A DNA stretch of 64,000 bases, from positions 78,757,216 through 78,821,215 of the forward strand of contig NC_088171.1 in NCBI RefSeq assembly GCF_028769735.1, given 5' to 3'. Shown here one piece after another: positions 33,823 through 47,200 of the stretch. Source of the stretch: Zonotrichia leucophrys gambelii. Its lineage: Eukaryota > Chordata > Aves > Passeriformes > Passerellidae. Every line of letters starts with the position of its first letter. Positions within the stretch are counted from its first letter, which is position 1. The notes under the pieces were generated by a model. That model was not told where the DNA came from. It did no database searches and was given only the letters and a program-made list of their open reading frames with translations. Made by a program: the position numbers and the translations under genes.

Positions 33823-34359
33823 TCACTATTCAGTCCTACTGTGCTGTTGATCTGTATTAGCTATAGGAAGCAGGAAAATTCATGGAGTTTTCAGCTCTGT
33901 TGATGCTTATGAAAGTCTTGACATGGCAAAGTCCTTCGTATGAGATACTACAGTACAATAATTATCCTGCAATTAACAACTTCTTGAACTGGGTTCATTT
34001 AAATCTTATTCAAGCAACCTCTACCATCTAAGACATGACTCAGATTTCAGAGCTCAAGTGGGTCCCACCTTGGAACCCATTTCTGGGCACACATAAAAAT
34101 GAGATTTAGATCAGCAAAGCTTAACCAAGAGGAAATAATGTCACCTGACAGCCTTCAGTGATTCAGTGACATTGACTTTTTTAAACCTGTTTTTTGCAAT
34201 CTTCAATATTTTTGCAACCAAATTGGTATACCATGATCTGGATGACTGGAAAGCCAGAGTGGCAAAAAAATGCTGGATGATTTGTCCATTCCTAAAGGGT
34301 AATGATTGCTTGGTTGTACTCCAGGCTATTAACAAGCACCAGAAGGGTCAATCCTGAAG

Positions 34360-34860
34360 ATTCATGGGACCACATCTCCCTTACTTCCAAGTTCTTGACT
34401 CCCTGATACCAGACTGGCTTTAAAAACTTGGAATAATTCCATCAGAAAGGCCCCAATGTCATCAGGTTACTGGAGCACTGACCTGTGAGGACAGGTTGAG
34501 GGACCTGGGCTTCAGCCTGGACAAGAAACAACTGAGGAAGTGGCAGCAGAAAGGGGCTAACAGCAGTTTCCCAATCCTACAAGAATATTGTAAGGAAAAG
34601 AGAAGCAGGTTCTTCACAGTAGTGAAGATGTGAGGACAAGAAGCAATGAATGTAAGTTGAAATGAGGCATCCAGATGCTATGAAAGGGAAGGTCTTTTTT
34701 ACTCTAAGGAAAGTCAGTGGAAGAGGATTCTCAGCCACTGACATTCGAGGTTTACAAAACCCAACTGGATAAAGACCTGGGAATCTGGTGTGATACAGCA
34801 GGCAGCTGGACTTCTTCACCAAAGTAGTCTTCCAACCTGAACTATTCTATAGTTTTGGAA
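34360..34860 (+). mobile_element. CR1 LINE 3' fragment, sense orientation
   Basis: The plus strand follows the CR1 ORF2 C-terminal part and 3' end. GACCACATCT near 34369 is followed by the counterpart of 'ctggagcacc.tgaggacagg' (34470-34495), then GGGCTTCAGCCTGGACAAGA (34507-34526), giving the LGFSLDK reading typical of the CR1 tail. It ends with CTTCCAACCTGAACTATTCT (34828-34847), the 3' end of the element. Several stops and internal deletions show decay. A weak resemblance upstream (about 34190-34265, CATGATCTGGATGA) may extend it. Confidence 0.8.
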
Positions 34861-35366
34861 AATACTATTTATTTTTTTTTACAGGAAAACAACACTGTAG
34901 TACTTTATATCCATTGATGTGACAGATTTGCCAGTAGACCTTCATTATCCTATGTACACAAACTTTTCCAAAGCAGCTCTTCTTGGCATGGAAGACCTGT
35001 ATCAAACTCAATGAGAAAAACACCATCTGAATTTCCCAGAAGGAACTAGAAATAAAACTCAAGAGTGCTTCATGACATTAGATCATTCATACTATTACCC
35101 CATATAAAAAACAGTTATTTCATGTAAACAAAGCATCCCAATCGTGCTGTGGGATCAAAAAAAACCATGACTGAGGTCTGTACAACCCATTAGATCCTAC
35201 TATTTATGCTGCATTAGTTAATTTATCCAAAGGCTTCTTATCAGCAGAGGTAATAATGAGAATACCCCTGCTTTTATTAAATATTAAGAATATCTGCCTT
35301 TATTAACAAAGTCAGGGACCTACCACCTCACGTACACAGCACTAGACTCTACTTCTGCCTCTACTA
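34861..35366. other. Unannotated stretch, no gene or clear repeat
   Basis: AT-rich, with a T run at about 34872-34880; only short open frames. Confidence 0.4.
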
Positions 35367-35393
35367 AATATCTTGTGAGGTCCACAAGATATT
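35367..35393. repeat. 11-bp perfect inverted repeat
   Basis: AATATCTTGTG (35367-35377) and CACAAGATATT (35383-35393) are exact reverse complements with a 5-base loop AGGTC. It would form a compact hairpin in single-stranded DNA or RNA. Confidence 0.75.
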
Positions 35394-37099
35394 CCCTGTA
35401 ACAGCTTCATACTACAAGAGATCAAGCATCCATGAACAAAATGTGCACACAAGATTTAAGTAGAAAGTCATTAAGGACAAGTCTACACTCTGGATTTTAA
35501 CAAGGAACACAAAGTGTTGACCAAATGCATCTGGATGCATTCTTGCTGTCACAATGAAAGTGCTGTCTTTTGGGGACAGAACAATATTTTACTTTAACTG
35601 GATATGAGGGAGGGAAGAAGATTCAAACCAAAGACTTTTAAAAGACTGCTAAATCCACAGATTTTCCATTTCCATCATTTGCAATGTTTGAGCAGCCACT
35701 ACAGTTTGGGAGCTATCTAGATAAATGACTCACTTCTGGAGTATTCCAGCTGTCACTAATCTCCCAGAAAGATGTCTGAAGAAATGAAAATGCTTTAGCA
35801 AGTTTATCTGCAGCCAGAAAATCTCACACTAGTAATTCAATTTTATTGTAAGTGTCAAGGTACTGCTAATGTAAATGGACTTTGTCCCTTGGCTCAAAGA
35901 ATCAATATATCTCAATTTTTGAGAAGATTTCAACTTGTCATACCTAAAAATATGAATTAATAGAAATTCAAACAGCTGACATTAGAGTGAGCACATTCCC
36001 ACTGGTATTTTCAAGAACCCCAACAGCACTTTTGGAATCAGGGTTCTGAAAGCCAGTATCCAGATTTTTATTTTGCACAAGGACTGGAATTGCACTTCCA
36101 AGTGCAGATCTGAGTGGCAAAAACCTTTTCTGCCATGACTGCATTCGTGGAGTTTAATACTCTATAGCTGAAGGTCTAAAGTAACATTTAGCTATTTTGT
36201 AAGGTGACAACATGTCTATTTCAGAGCTGCCTACTCTATACACAAAAATATTCAAAAAGCATTACTTCCATCACGTGGGAGGGAGAAGGAAGCTTTCAAT
36301 CATTTGCAGATTCGAGTTACTGCAGATAGTTAAACACCTGATTTATGTGTACAAGCGCTGTTTGCCCGTACACATTACAGTAGAAGGACTTCACATTTGT
36401 TTTTTGTGGCTCCAATTTTGCTTCAACAAGTCAATTGTGGGTGGAAGTAACCAAATAGCATGTAAGATGCCAAGTAGAGGCCTCTGCAAACTTGGCCCAT
36501 TGTGTGCATACTTGTTAGTCTTAAGTTTGCTGTTCTCATTTTAATCCTCTGTGCTTCTCACATCTGCAAATTGTTTAGCAAATTTAAGTTCTTCATTTAT
36601 CCATTTGCAACCCAGCCTCCTTTCCTACAGTACTTTATCATCAGATTTCTGGAACCACTGTTGTTTCACTTGAAATTTAAATTAAGTCAGATAGCAAATG
36701 ATGTTGATCTTTAGGCAGTGGCCACCAAGAAGGTGCAGGTATCAGTAGCAGCATGCTGCTCATTTAAAATACTGCTGCCACAATTGAGAGGGAAAATTTG
36801 AAAGGGAATTAAATGCAGACAGATATTTTAACTCCACCATATCTCAAATCATACTATTTTATTATTTTATCCCTGCAGGTTACATCATGATGGCCAAATC
36901 TTATGTGCTAGTGAGATGTTAATTACCCAAATGATTTATGATACTTAAACCTTTAGGTTCTTTCCTAACACAAAATGCATGTCTTGTTATGTTCTGTACC
37001 AAATTTCCTGGGACACAAAAGGGGTCTTTCTTTTCTTATGATTGTTTGACCTGCCCATTAGTGGATGGAATTTTTAACACATTGAAACACCAACAATAT
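35394..37099. other. Unannotated stretch, no gene or clear repeat
   Basis: The longest open frame is 110 codons (plus, 36212-36544), Cys/Phe/Leu-rich and without a domain. Nothing else supported. Confidence 0.45.
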
Positions 37100-37700
37100 G
37101 GTATTTTTTTTCCCTTGCAGAAAAGAGCAAAGGATAAGGGTATCCCTTTACTGCAATTTAGACAATGTAATTTTTCTGGAAAAAAAAATAAAAAACTATC
37201 TAGCAAAAAGCCACAAAAAACATTAAATAAACAAAAAAGAAAAGTTTGGAAGCACCTCCCCACTTTGCCGACCAAAAGAGAAGATAAAGAAACAAAAAGA
37301 AAAAAAAATAAGTACAAAGGGTCTGATATGCAATGAAACAAAAAGAATCATACCTCACTTCAGATTTCAACGAGCTGCACATTTCCAGACAGCTGTTCTG
37401 TTTCAAACAAACAGACAAGGTCTGCCTCAGGATATGAAAACATTTTATCAGTATCTTTTTGGCTAGATAGGGGTAATGTGGCACAGAGTACCTATATCTG
37501 TATATCCTAATGAGCTAGGAATGTATCTCCTATTATACTAGGGAAAAAAAAAAAGAAAAAAAGAGAAAAAAAAATCACCAAATCAAGCAAAAAACCTCCA
37601 CCCCCACTACAAATAAAAATAATCCTAACAACAAAGGAAATCCACACACAAAGGAACCAAAAAATTCCAAGTCATCAACCCCTAAATTTTAGGAAATAAA
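37100..37700. repeat. A-rich low-complexity region
   Basis: Several A-rich tracts follow one another (about 37175-37235, 37275-37318, 37540-37575, 37590-37680). A plus-strand frame of 132 codons (36938-37336) ends in a lysine-rich tail that is only a translation of the A-rich DNA, and its minus-strand mirror is Phe/Leu-rich. Neither is a credible gene. Confidence 0.75.
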
Positions 37701-38410
37701 TTCATATTTTAAAGAAAAAATGCTACAGGTAACTTTATTGGCACAGTGCAGCATTGTTCTTAGAGCCTTGCCTTGCAATGGAAGTTTCTCCTGCCTTGCA
37801 GATTTGATTTCCAGCTCCTAGATGAATTGCAAAAATTAATCCCATGAGGTTCTGGGTAATTCACTTGGCTCCCACTGCTCTTCCAACCCTTCCAGGGCTG
37901 CAGCCTGTCCAAGGCAAGCAGAAAAACCCAAGCATATTTGCCATTTGATGTGCTATGTAAGCAAATAACATGTCTTTCTTCTGGAAAGAGATGCAAGTCT
38001 GACAACTTATTTCATGCTGCTTAATTTATTTCAGACCTGAACAGCTAAATGACTTAATCGGTCTCAGCAGCTGACCACTGTGATTTGATGGCCACATATG
38101 GTCAAACCCTGAGGGAAAAAGAATGCTGGAGTTAGCAGGGCAGCCACAACTTTTAAATGCACAAACAACAGGTGAGAACACAAAATCATCTGGTTACCCA
38201 AGACAGGCAGCTGCTGACATAGAAAATGTGGGACAGCTGCTTCCAGTTGGTAGTGTTGACTGTTAGAAAACTAGTTATCTTTGAAAACTTAACATATTTG
38301 CAATATATATCCCCAGGAATACATCTGGAAAGGCACAGAGGGATCTTAATTTCCCTTAGAAACAAAATTCCATCATAATTCAGCTTATCTGTAACAGATG
38401 CTCATTCTGG
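37701..38410. other. Unannotated stretch, no gene or clear repeat
   Basis: Only open frames up to 81 codons (minus, 37760-38005); no domain or repeat recognised. Confidence 0.4.
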
Positions 38411-38411
38411 G

Positions 38412-38442
<31 letters not shown>

Positions 38443-38471
38443 ACAAACAAACCAAAAAACAAAAAACCAAA
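38412..38471 (+). repeat. 29-base poly(A) run followed by A/C-rich tract
   Basis: An uninterrupted run of 29 A (38412-38440) continues into AAAC/AAAAC-type sequence. There is no AATAAA or recognisable transposon body just upstream, so I do not call it a retrocopy tail. Length is likely to vary between individuals. Confidence 0.85.
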
Positions 38472-41180
38472 AGCAGTCCATCATGGGATTCTCCACCAAA
38501 ATTCAACTATAAGTTTTGAATAAAAAAGTGATAATCATGTGTAATTCATAGCATCTTGGGACTAGATATTGGCCACTCAAACAATACAGAAGAACATGAA
38601 GAACATGTTGCTCAACGCAGATGCCAGCTGAGTACTGCCACCAGACAAGGAACCTGGGAATTTAATTCAGATCAAAAATCTCTGCTTTAACACTTGAATT
38701 CTGCATTTGTTTTGGACAACAGAGAACTCCTCTCTTTCCACAAAAAACACATGCTACTCATTAGAAAAATGTTCATATCTAACAAAAGGAACAGTAGCTG
38801 ACTAGTGGAAGAGTTAGTAATTGATGTCTGAGAAAGAGAAAGCAGTTTTAGGTATAGAAACCAAATTGCTGCAAATTTACTGTAAGACTTCTTATTCGAT
38901 ATTTGCTCAGACCAACTCTCCAATACTGAATTATACATCTATTTTTCTCTCCTGAGGAGTAAAAGAAAATACGAAACTGGAAAAAGATTTTAAAAGATTC
39001 ACCAACAGGGTTTAAAATAACCAATAATAGCAGAGAGTGAACAAATGGCTTAAATATGGTAACATGATGGAGAGATAATTTTCTGTCAACCATGAAGTGT
39101 AGTTTGACATGAATGTTACTGCTGGCAATAGGCACCCATAAATAGGATCATCAAGAGCATGCTAGTGTGCCAGAAGGAGTCATTGCCAATTAAACAAATT
39201 CAGCCCTTGTTTTTTCCCCAGTCCCCTCACTATATTCAACAGCTCTGCAAGAAGAACAACAGCTCTGAGTTCTAACTAGCTTCCATATAGCTGGAGAGCA
39301 CCCTCATGCAACCTCCTTGAGCACAAAGCAAGTAAAAATGCCAAAGTCTGTCTTTTCAGCATGGAATTTATTTCAATTTCACCCATCCAGTTCCACAGTT
39401 CCATCCCTCATCAGGTACTGCAACATTAATATGGAACTTGGGATTTTATTTCAACTACAGTGCTGTGAAACACCAGTGTTTACCAGCTGCACAAGAACAC
39501 TAACTTCACCTGAGCTACACTTAAAATCACAGGCAACAGAACAGAACAAGAAAACCTCAAACAGAAATCAGAGAAGCTCCCTTAAAGGCCATGAGGGCCA
39601 AGAACATGAGTGGGAATCCTTCCTTCCAGTTTCCTTCCCATATTTCTATGATGTTCTGCTTGGATGTGCCAAATAGATTTAGCTTTTGATGGGTCAAAAC
39701 AAAGTGAGTTTCTTCCAGGATAAATAAAAACAGGGGTACTGGGAGTTGGAACAAATCTGAGAACAGTAGGTGCTTTTTAAACCATGAGTTAATTCTGTAC
39801 AGAAGTAACACAATTAGATAAGACCTTTCAAAGCAATCTAAAGTCATTAAACAACCAAATCCTGCAAATAAACAAGGCCTCAGGTGAATTACTGCCATCG
39901 TCTGACCTTCAAGGAGACTAATTGCAAACTTAACACTTGTAAAGATGTTTTACAGCATTTAAGAAGCAGGGGCAAAAATTTGAAGTGATGCTTGAGTTTA
40001 CAAACATACGTCAAGGACTTAACTTTTGGCACAGATAAGTCAACCAAGCACTTTGAAGCTCAATGTCAAGCCTAACAGCTGACCAATTTAGCTGTAAAGG
40101 CACTTTGGACTTCATTCACCTGAACTTATGGCCGAGTAGCCAATACTGAAGAGAAATATCTCAGCAGAAGGAAATCATTGATCATAACAATATTTGCTAG
40201 GTCATAAAAATATGATTATACTGACACAAGCCTGTTCTAAATCAACACTAAGTGTTGGGGTTTAATACTATTATGCAGCAAATATACTCACTGAGAATTA
40301 TGATCTACTTTGTTTATGCTCATTTTGAATGCTTTTCTCCTCAAATGATTTACAGTTTCATTTTTTTCTTCCAAGGCTCAGTTCCTAGAATTCTCAAACT
40401 GCTCCAACTCAGCCACTTCCAGATCATCCATTAGTTGTTTCAATAAAGCTGTGGATTTACAATGCCCACTCAGCATTCCTATCACTGACTCACGTTCTCA
40501 TCAGCAAGCAAGCTCTGACCAGTAACAATTTCACCCCAAAACTGAGCCCTGCATTACCTGCACAAGGCACCTTGCCAGCATGCATGCCAACACCAACTGG
40601 GCATCCAGTTTTAACCCCCTCCCAGGAGCCACTTTAAGACTTTTTTGGAGATTCCAACATTTAGTCACGCCTAGTCCTGCACTCCTCAAGCATCCAATCT
40701 CCTTGAAATCTCACATCAGCTGGACAATACCCGGAATGCAGGTAATACATCTGCCTTCCCTCACATTTCCTCCTGCCTTACACAAAGTATCTCCTGCCTT
40801 AAAGCAGCTTTGCAAATTCCATTCCTGCTAGAGCCAGGAAGAAACACAATGCACACTCAAACCTGACAGAAACTAAATCAGAATATGTTAGTTGCATCCA
40901 TGTTAACACTGGAAAACCATCCATCTTTCCCAAAATAGAGCCAAGGCATCTACAGAAGGCTCTCAGAAGGCTGAGTATTGCTCTGCAGATCTTTGAAACT
41001 CCATAAACCAGAAAGACTGCTCTGTAACATTGATAAACAAACACAATCTGAAATATTACCACCTTTAAATAGCACTGAAAAAGGACTCCATGGTACTGCT
41101 GTCTTGAGTGGCTATCACAATGGAACAGATTGAAAGAGCAACACCTAAACGTTCATGTGTATATCAGAGGTTCAATAAGG
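38472..41180. other. Unannotated stretch, no gene or clear repeat
   Basis: Open frames reach 119 codons (plus, 39317-39676), opposed by 113 codons on the minus strand; no domain. No interspersed repeat recognised. Confidence 0.45.
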
Positions 41181-41268
41181 AAACAAACAAAAAAAAAAAA
41201 CCAACAAAAAAACCAAAACAAAAACAAAAAACCCACCAAAAAATAAAAACCAAAAAACCAAAAACAAC
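41181..41268 (+). repeat. A/C-rich low-complexity tract
   Basis: Mixed AAAC, CCAAAA and A-run units without a strict period. A plus-strand frame across it is lysine/threonine/proline-rich for that reason only. Confidence 0.85.
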
Positions 41269-44200
41269 CCTGATAGAATCACTGCTCTTTTTCCTCCAAT
41301 GTTTCAATGCTGTTTCCTATGGAGTTCTTCACTACTGTGTGCAGAATATCCAACTATTGCTACAAATTCAGGTGCTAGTTTGCTGCACTTTTAGTTTGCT
41401 AAAGACATGCTGCAGTTGGAACAGTTGCTTTTAATTTAACTTTTGCAATTTGCAATCATTTCTATTGCCTGTTTTCTTACATTTAAGTTTTATATCTAGT
41501 GTAAGTGAAAATTAGGATGTATGCTATAGTAATATGAGAAATACTTAGACTTCTATATAGGCTTCATCACTTGAAGATGTGATAGGTGGATTTGAGCTAT
41601 AACTACAAAAGTTCACTGATCACCCAGTATTTTAAAGAGGGATCCCTCTTAAATCTTGCATGGTTGGAATGATCACAAAATGTATAGAAACGCCAGGAAA
41701 TAAAAATAGGAAAGTGTAGATTGGTGCCATTGCTCCCAGACATGAGCAAGCTATGGTGTTAACATATCCATTCAATTTGCTTGAATGTCTGAGTCCCAAT
41801 ACAATCCTCCTCCAAGCACAGTATGTGGTTAGCTTTTAAATGGACCAGTCTGTGCTTCTCATATACATATCACTCATCTGATCATACAGCTTAAATGTGA
41901 ATTGCACCATTTTTTTCCAAACAACTCCCTTAAGATTCATGCCATTCACATTACTAATAGGCATATTCATTTTACTCCTCAGTTTCTTGCTAGTATGTTA
42001 GGCCTGGTAGCTTCTAAAAAGTTAACCATAACAATACTCTCCAAATTTAAACTAATTCCAGTTCAGTCAATATTCGAGTCTTAAAATCAAACAAATCAAA
42101 ACCAAAAATAAAAAAGCAAACAAAAAGGAGGATTTTTTCCATTCTTTTACTACCTCAATGTGACTAAAACAAGTATCCTACATCATTATGCTATATCCAC
42201 TTTGTATAAATGCAAACAAGTCCATTAGATAAAAGGCATGTGTGTGCGTGAGTGAAATCAGGCCCATCAGTCACTACATAGCTTACACACACAGAAATAT
42301 GCTAGCAATGCACTACTCAACCACTTCAAAACACAGCAAAACAAACTGCATCAGCTGCTGAACACAGACTGATATCAGGGAAATTCCTGAGTTAAGAAAG
42401 CAATGCACACAGACTCCTTCTTCAGCCCGTAATGCCTCTGAGAATAAACTGTATATCATTGTTAAATAAATTACAGCTCATTACCAAGCCATATAATTCA
42501 CCTTCATGAGAAACAACAAAAATGTCATGTACTAGTAAGAATAATTCTCTGTGCCTAACATTACTTTCCTTCTTACTTCCAGAGGTTCCCCTCTAATACT
42601 TATTTCATACACTTATTACATTCCTAGCAAATGCTCAGATACATCTTAATTCCTGCAGAGTGAGTGCCATCCCTCTGAGTGTAAAGGTCAAATTTTGCTC
42701 TCTCATCAAAGCAATGCCTTGGAAGCCCTGAGTTAAACTGAGATAATATGAACAAAACTGAACCAAAGGGCTTCATATATTGATAATCAGCCAGTCTGCC
42801 AGCTGTGCTACTGGAGCAAATTAAGTTATCTGCCAATTCTTGAGCAGGTACGTGCTCTCCACATGAAGAGCCAAGGCTCTTGAAGCCAGAGGATTATGCT
42901 TAGATAGCTTCTATACTCCTTACACTACGGAACATTTTCTCAGGCAGACTATATATGGTCAGGGAGCATTATCTGGCTGATGCACATTTAGTAATGTAGG
43001 TCCCCACATTAAGACAAAAAGAGTTTTTGTTAGAAGCAGCACTAAGCAAAACTAATGAATTTAAGGGCACATTTCATTCCAAGTAGGATTGAACTCTACA
43101 TCACAGGTTTTTGTGAGCTTAGTGCCTGATATAACAGTTTCTACAAAACGCTGAACATTGTTCTGCAAGCAGAGGGTGAGGTAGGATTTCACAACTTCCA
43201 GCTGATCTTAGAGAAAAAACAATAGCAAGATTCACTGACCTGTTTGTTGTTTCCAGCCAGCTCTGCCAAATCTATCCCAATTGTTTAAGATTGTTTTCTT
43301 CTTTATCCAAAATAAGATTTTAGCTTATTAATACACAAAATCTTGAAATATTTAGTCTGCTCAAAGCACAAGCAGATTTAATTTCTTAAAGACCTGATAC
43401 TGCTTTGGTCTCTGCTGTCATATTCAGAAAATCCATCCATTGTGTTGTGTACCACAGGAGAACTGCATCAATGATAACAATCCAAACAGCATTTTTCCTA
43501 CACACACAAGTTGCTGCACACTTTTAGAAAACACTTTCTGGTAACTTCCCACCAGAAAGGATGAAGACAGGTTCCAAGCTAAGCCACATAGCAAAAAATT
43601 TACATAAAGTGTTTAATCTACTAAAACAATATTGTTCATTTAAATAATTTACTAGATGTACAACTAAGATATTACTTCAAAACTCGTGCACAAACCCTGA
43701 GTCAGTTGGAAGCTTTCATCTACATGGCCTGTTTTGAAATCTGGTATGAGATGAGTGCTGATGAATAAAATTTGTCACAAGGCATTTTTGCCATGTAGCT
43801 TTGCATCTCTGAAATAATTTTTTCCTGCACTCATTGACAGTTGTATTAGATCTGGTGAATATGACCATTTCCGCCACACTGTCAGATTCTAGAGAAACAT
43901 GAGTTTTCAGTGGTTCAAGAACTGGAGCTGTCAAATATAATTTAAAACTGCACACAAATAATGACTCAACATTACTTCATTATTTCAAAGATATCTTAAA
44001 ATAAGACTCCTTAATAAAATATCCCCTCTTTGCATGAATGAAGTCCCATTAGAAACCCCCACCAATTAATAGCTTATATTCTTAAAAGAATTTTTAAGAA
44101 GTCTCAGATTTCAGACTCAATTGAGCTAAAGTCCCAGAGGCATACTGCAGGCTTAATTTAGTGCAAGAGATTCTCATAATTTTCATTAAGCATGTTATCT

Positions 44201-47200
44201 GGAAAGAGAAGTGATGACTTTCACAGTACAAAGCCCTTGATTTCCAAGAACCTACTGTTCTGTCAAGTCTCTTAGAATCACCTAAGAAAGAGGCAACAGC
44301 AGAATAGCTGATTGTTCCATGTCAGAGCTGCTCAAAATTTTTACTTCTCCTGCCATGCATGTTTTCTCCTTACCGAATCTATTCTGAATAGGAAGCACAA
44401 TTCATGTGGACAATGTAATTGCTTAATTATTGGAGCCTGCTTACCTTCCAAAGGAAACTAATCCGAAAGAAATCAGAGGAAAACAGAAAGCAACTGATTG
44501 CATCCCATGAGCCAGAGCATTGAAAACAGTGGAAAAAACCAAATAAGATAACGATCAAAAGATATTTTTCTAGTACCAGTGCCACAGAATTCATAAAATG
44601 TTTAAAGGAAACTTCCAGATTAGCATTTGGTAGTTTGTGCTCATGTCTTCTGCTCCCCTTCCTCCCCCATCTTACTCTGTGGCAATGTCTGTCTGGTAAA
44701 ACCTTAGCAAGCACAGATGTATACTCTTTAAAACTAATGTTATGAATGAAAGTTTATTCCTAGGCATCCTGAGTGTGGCAATCATAGTCACTACTGGTCT
44801 TCTACAAGACTTTGACCACAGCAGGACATATCAGGAGCAGCATCTTTAGTTTCATCCTCAAAGAGAACTTCCATTCAACCAATACTGCCCACTGAGGGCC
44901 AAATGGGAATACAATTCTTTTGTGCAAGGTGCTTCAGGTAGAGCACACTCTACCCACTCACCATTTTTGACCAGTAGCAGTCTGAGTTAAGTTTGAATTG
45001 CTGTTTTAAAGACAGAACTAAAACCACCCAAAATACAGCCGAGTTTCCTTTTTCTTCAATTCATGTTAAACAAGAAAGGTAAGCCCTGAACTCTATGCTT
45101 TAATGTGCAGCATTGCTCTGCAAGTGCTTGTGGACAGAATTACATACAATAATATTCTTTACAAGTGCTGCTGTTTGCAAACTCATTCTCATTTAACAGC
45201 TAATCAAAGTTTCTGAAAAGAAGCAACATGCTGAGTAATTCTCCATTCTCTTATCACACACATGGGTTTAAGAATTTCAAGGAGTCAACTCTGCAAACTG
45301 AACTAGTCTGAACATGAGGTTCCATCTGTTTTTTACTGTACAACCTTCAGAAAAGGCTGAGTAAGTTAACATTATTCTCCAAGCAGTACTTGTGCAATTC
45401 CTTTGAAAGCCATAATCAATGGCTGCCAATTAAATACCTTTCTGCCAAAAATTCATTATTTCACTAGGATAATAAAAAAATTGGTAGGATATGTCATATT
45501 ATTAATGCATCTTTCACACAATACTTTAACTCAGCGATACTTCAGCATGAGAATTAAATAACTTTTGAAAAACACTGTTCTCTTTCTTTAAAGCAGTGCT
45601 ACCACAAACACACACATGGCATGACACCCACCTGTTCTGTGTTCTGCTCCAAAGCAGCCCCTACATCAAGATATTTCCATCTTTGCTGCCTAGAACAATT
45701 TCAACAACAATGTAACCCTGGCCCTTCTCACTCCAAACTCCTTCCCCAAAATGGGGCAGAGGAATTCCCCTCTTTGGTGTGAGGGACCACCAGGTAACAC
45801 TGGTTTTGTGCAGGGCTCTCAGTGGAAGTCTCAGCCTGAAATGGACCCACTTTTGTGGGGAGTGGGAGGGTTTGAAGAAACCAGGCAAATGGTATTTGAC
45901 CTTTGCTCTTAAAACAAGCAGAAAAAAATTCAAAAGCCTGAAACTCACTGGGTGGCACATGTAGACCCTTTATGCAAAGCTTTGTTTTTCTCCTTCAGTA
46001 ATGCTTGAACAGTCAGAGAAAGCAACATGCAAGAAGGAAGTTTTATTGTCCAGTTATCTGACACTGCATGCTCCCTGGAGGCTTCCTCTCAGATTATCCT
46101 GTTGTGCTTAGCTGGCTCACAATATGTTTCTGTAAAATATTTCTCTATACTTGGAAAAAACCCTTAACAGCAGTCTCATGGAAAATGGCCATGAATAAAT
46201 GTCAGGCTGCTTTTCCTAAAAAGTGGCAGAAATTAACTTGATTGGCACTGTTTGAAATACCCCATCACCTGCTAGACTGGCAGCTCTTGAGTCAAACACA
46301 GCAAGTACCTCCAAGCACTCTGCAGTTATCCAGCCCTGAGATAATCATCACTGCTAGATTATGTCAGTGCAACCAATAAAATAAGTTTATTTGAAGCTTC
46401 TGTTTACATACAACCCCTAAGGTGCTCTCGTTTTGAAGAGGTTGCTCAAAAATGGTGTCAGCACAGCTTCAGCATTAAGAGATACATCTCAAGCAGGGCT
46501 TCTCTGACCTGACCCAATAAAATAACTTATCCACAAATGCAAGCAATATTTGTAGAATCCCTATGCGATCTTAAAACAAAAGTCATTATTTTTCCATACT
46601 AGCAAAAGAGAATTGAAATTTATTTTAAATACTTAAATGCATCCTCCCTCTTTTTCTCTGCAGGAAAAGCCCATTATTTTCACAGCTGAAAGCAATAATT
46701 TCTAAATGGGAAAACATTTCCAAACAAGAAACTTCTGATTATCATCAAGCTGCTCAATTTTGTTTGGGTTTTTTTGTTCCCCTCCTCCACAAACAACCAT
46801 CTGCAAAGAGGGTGGAATTTAGGTGTGTGTAAGAACACACATTTACAGGCAATAAGCTCTTCATGGACGGTTTCTCCAAAAGGCACCATTAATACAGTTC
46901 ACATTTGGTACAAGGGTGCTTAGGACAGGAAAAGTCCTTTTCTCCTAGCCTTTGGGAGAGGAATGTGAACATCTTTCAAAGTCTTACCTATTGGGTCATA
47001 GCAACGATCACATTCTTCTTCATAAAAGACACAAATCAGAGGCTAGTTTCTGCAAGAACCATCTTTCCCCTGAATGTTCTTAAAGGCTGAATTCTGCTAA
47101 CTGAAAAGATAAGTGCTGGTTCCATACAGGCTCTTCTCCTCTGCCAGTCCCAAGGCTGTTCTTGCAAGCAACCACCAAGCAGTAACCACACAGCCAAAGA

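Noticed and set aside
36938..37336. 132-codon frame with a lysine-rich tail
   Set aside because: The tail is translated A-rich low-complexity DNA; no start context, domain or splice structure supports it.
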